Source: Bernardetia sp. MNP-M8 (GTDB lineage: Bacteria > Bacteroidota > Bacteroidia > Cytophagales > Bernardetiaceae). Taken from it: DNA of 64,000 bases. The stretch covers positions 3,866,676 to 3,930,675 of the forward strand of contig NZ_CP147012.1 of NCBI RefSeq assembly GCF_037126285.1, given 5' to 3'. The notes beneath the pieces are model-generated. The model saw only the letters and a program-made list of their open reading frames with translations. It had not been told where the DNA came from and ran no database searches. Within the stretch, counting starts at the first letter, position 1; each line of letters starts with the position of its first letter. The position numbers were made by a program, and so were the translations under genes. This document shows, piece by piece, positions 62,866 to 64,000 of the stretch.

Positions 62866-64000
62866 ATGTCTAATAAAAAACTTTTTATAATCATTGGTGC
62901 TGTTGTTTTGCTTGTTATCTTAGGTGTTGCAGGAAAAAAGCTAGGCTGGTTTGGTGCAAAAGATGGAATTGAAGTAGAGTTTGCTCCTGTTAAGCGTATT
63001 CAGATTGTAGAAAGAGTTAGCGCATCAGGCAAAATTTATCCAGAAGTAGAAGTCAAATTATCGCCAGATGTATCAGGGGAAATCACAGAATTATTAGTAA
63101 AAGAAGGAGATTCTGTAAAAGAAGGACAATTACTTTTGAAAATACGTCCTGATACGTATCAAACAGCTGTGGATAGAACACGTGCTTCTTTAGGCTCACA
63201 AGGTGCAAATATCGAACAAGCCAATGCCAGATTACAACAAGCTAAAGCACAATATTTTAGAGCCAAAGCAGATTTTGGAAGGCAACAAAAACTGTATGAT
63301 GATAAAATTATTTCTTTACAAGATTTTCAAGCTGCTGAATCTACTTTTAAAGTAGCAGAAGCAGAATTGCAAGCTGCCGAAAAAACAGTGGAAAGCGCAC
63401 GTTATTCTCTCCAAAGTGCTAGGGCAACATTAGAAGAAGCCCAAGCAAATTTATCTCTAACTAATATTTTTGCTCCTCAAAGTGGAATTATTTCTTCACT
63501 CAATGTAGAACAAGGTGAACGTGTAGTAGGAACTGTACAAATGACAGGAACAGAGCTTTTACGCATTGCAGAATTTAAAAATATGGAAGTGAGAGTTAAT
63601 GTCAATGAAAATGATATTATAAGAATTGAAATGAATGATACAGCCTATGTTGAAGTGGATGCTTATCCAGACCAAAAATTTATAGGAATCGTTACTTCAA
63701 TTGCAAAGAGTGCAAATAATTTACAGACTGTTACAGCTGATGCTGTTACAGAGTTTGAAGTCAAGATACGAATGAGTAGAGAGTCATACAAAGAATTATT
63801 AGTAAAAAGAAAGTTTCCTTTTCTCCCAGGTATGACGGCAAGTGTTGAAGTTATTACTAATCGCAAAAATGGTGCATTGGCTGTTCCGTTGGCTGCCGTT
63901 ACAGTTAGAAATGAAAATCAAAATAATGAAAAAGAGGAAGATGCTCCAAGAGGAAAACCTAAAAAAGAAACTACTCAAAATGCAAAAGTAGAAGAAGATA
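62866..64000 (+). CDS. Efflux transporter periplasmic adaptor subunit (HlyD/MacA type), truncated by the window
   Basis: First 378 codons of a membrane-fusion protein. It begins MSNKKLFIIIGAVVLLVILG, an N-terminal signal anchor. Then follow the first half of a lipoyl-like domain (LSPDVSGEITELLVKEGDSVK), a helical hairpin of ~100 residues rich in A, Q and E (ANARLQQAKAQYFRAKADFG), the second half (NIFAPQSGIISSLNVEQGERV), a beta-barrel part (MEVRVNVNENDIIRIEMNDT) and a membrane-proximal segment ending FPFLPGMTASVEVITN. The last visible residues are charged and low in complexity (KEEDAPRGKPKKETTQNAKV). It probably works with a MacB-type ABC transporter or RND pump; the pump gene would lie past the edge. 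Confidence 0.92.
   Translation, partial: MSNKKLFIIIGAVVLLVILGVAGKKLGWFGAKDGIEVEFAPVKRIQIVERVSASGKIYPEVEVKLSPDVSGEITELLVKEGDSVKEGQLLLKIRPDTYQTAVDRTRASLGSQGANIEQANARLQQAKAQYFRAKADFGRQQKLYDDKIISLQDFQAAESTFKVAEAELQAAEKTVESARYSLQSARATLEEAQANLSLTNIFAPQSGIISSLNVEQGERVVGTVQMTGTELLRIAEFKNMEVRVNVNENDIIRIEMNDTAYVEVDAYPDQKFIGIVTSIAKSANNLQTVTADAVTEFEVKIRMSRESYKELLVKRKFPFLPGMTASVEVITNRKNGALAVPLAAVTVRNENQNNEKEEDAPRGKPKKETTQNAKVEED

Overview
The window is a 64 kb stretch of AT-rich chromosomal DNA that reads as a member of the Bacteroidota, most likely the order Cytophagales. The indications are a PorP/SprF-type type IX secretion protein, soluble acyl-ACP desaturase, DUF2452 and DUF2339 proteins, a Reg_prop/SpoIIE sensor, Bacteroidota-style promoters (TTTG or TTG, 18-20 nt, TAnnTTTG) upstream of several genes, and several leaderless-looking or TTG starts. 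A marine Bernardetia/Flexibacter-like organism is a guess from overall style, not something the sequence proves. I see no phage, no complete insertion sequence, no CRISPR array and no tRNA or rRNA gene. Most of the window is ordinary core genome, in short operons and single genes.

Layout. 0-5 kb: trpS, a DUF2306-like membrane protein, a lipoprotein of the BtuF/FhuD type, a soluble acyl-ACP desaturase and a MORN-repeat secreted protein. 5-15 kb: a signalling block with a beta-propeller/SpoIIE phosphatase sensor (1111 aa) and a multi-PAS histidine kinase (1152 aa), followed by miaA, the RNase P RNA gene (minus strand, 13727-14222) and a STAS-like orphan. 15-20 kb: an orphan two-TM sensor module and gyrB, which is interrupted in its TOPRIM motif by a 430-residue HNH intein. 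20-22 kb: four very small stress-type proteins (CsbD, lmo0937-like and two other small membrane proteins), two of them behind a duplicated leader. 22-33 kb: an HTTM membrane protein, dapA, an unexplained 515-bp element bounded by 15-bp inverted repeats, an L,D-transpeptidase-like protein, lpxH, rplS with a long leader, purK, an NlpC/P60 lipoprotein, a HIT protein and greA. 33-47 kb: envelope functions (FtsX/MacB permease, GT2, RDD, a long SpoIIM fusion, OstA-like LPS protein, PorP/SprF, MscS) and bifunctional hisB. 47-64 kb: an imelysin and di-heme peroxidase-like pair, a CarboxypepD_reg/vWA protein, fbp, a giant DUF2339 membrane protein, a Doc-type toxin with an unusual antitoxin, an M20 dipeptidase, a Na+/Ca2+ antiporter, rfbC, an M48 protease and the start of an RND/ABC efflux adaptor cut by the window edge.

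A second layer runs through the intergenic DNA: families of short palindromes. Family A is built on AACAGGGTTTTAACCCTGTT, family B on GTTGTCGGTG/CACCGACAAC, and family C on AAACCCTAAG/CTTAGGGTTT. In two places A and B are joined by the same linker in the same order, so they form a composite mobile-looking repeat. One copy supplies the stop codon of a small gene at 42202. The findings most worth following are the gyrB intein with its tryptophan-repeat extension, the composite repeats, the 24357-24871 element, the noncanonical Doc antitoxin and the orphan sensor upstream of gyrB.
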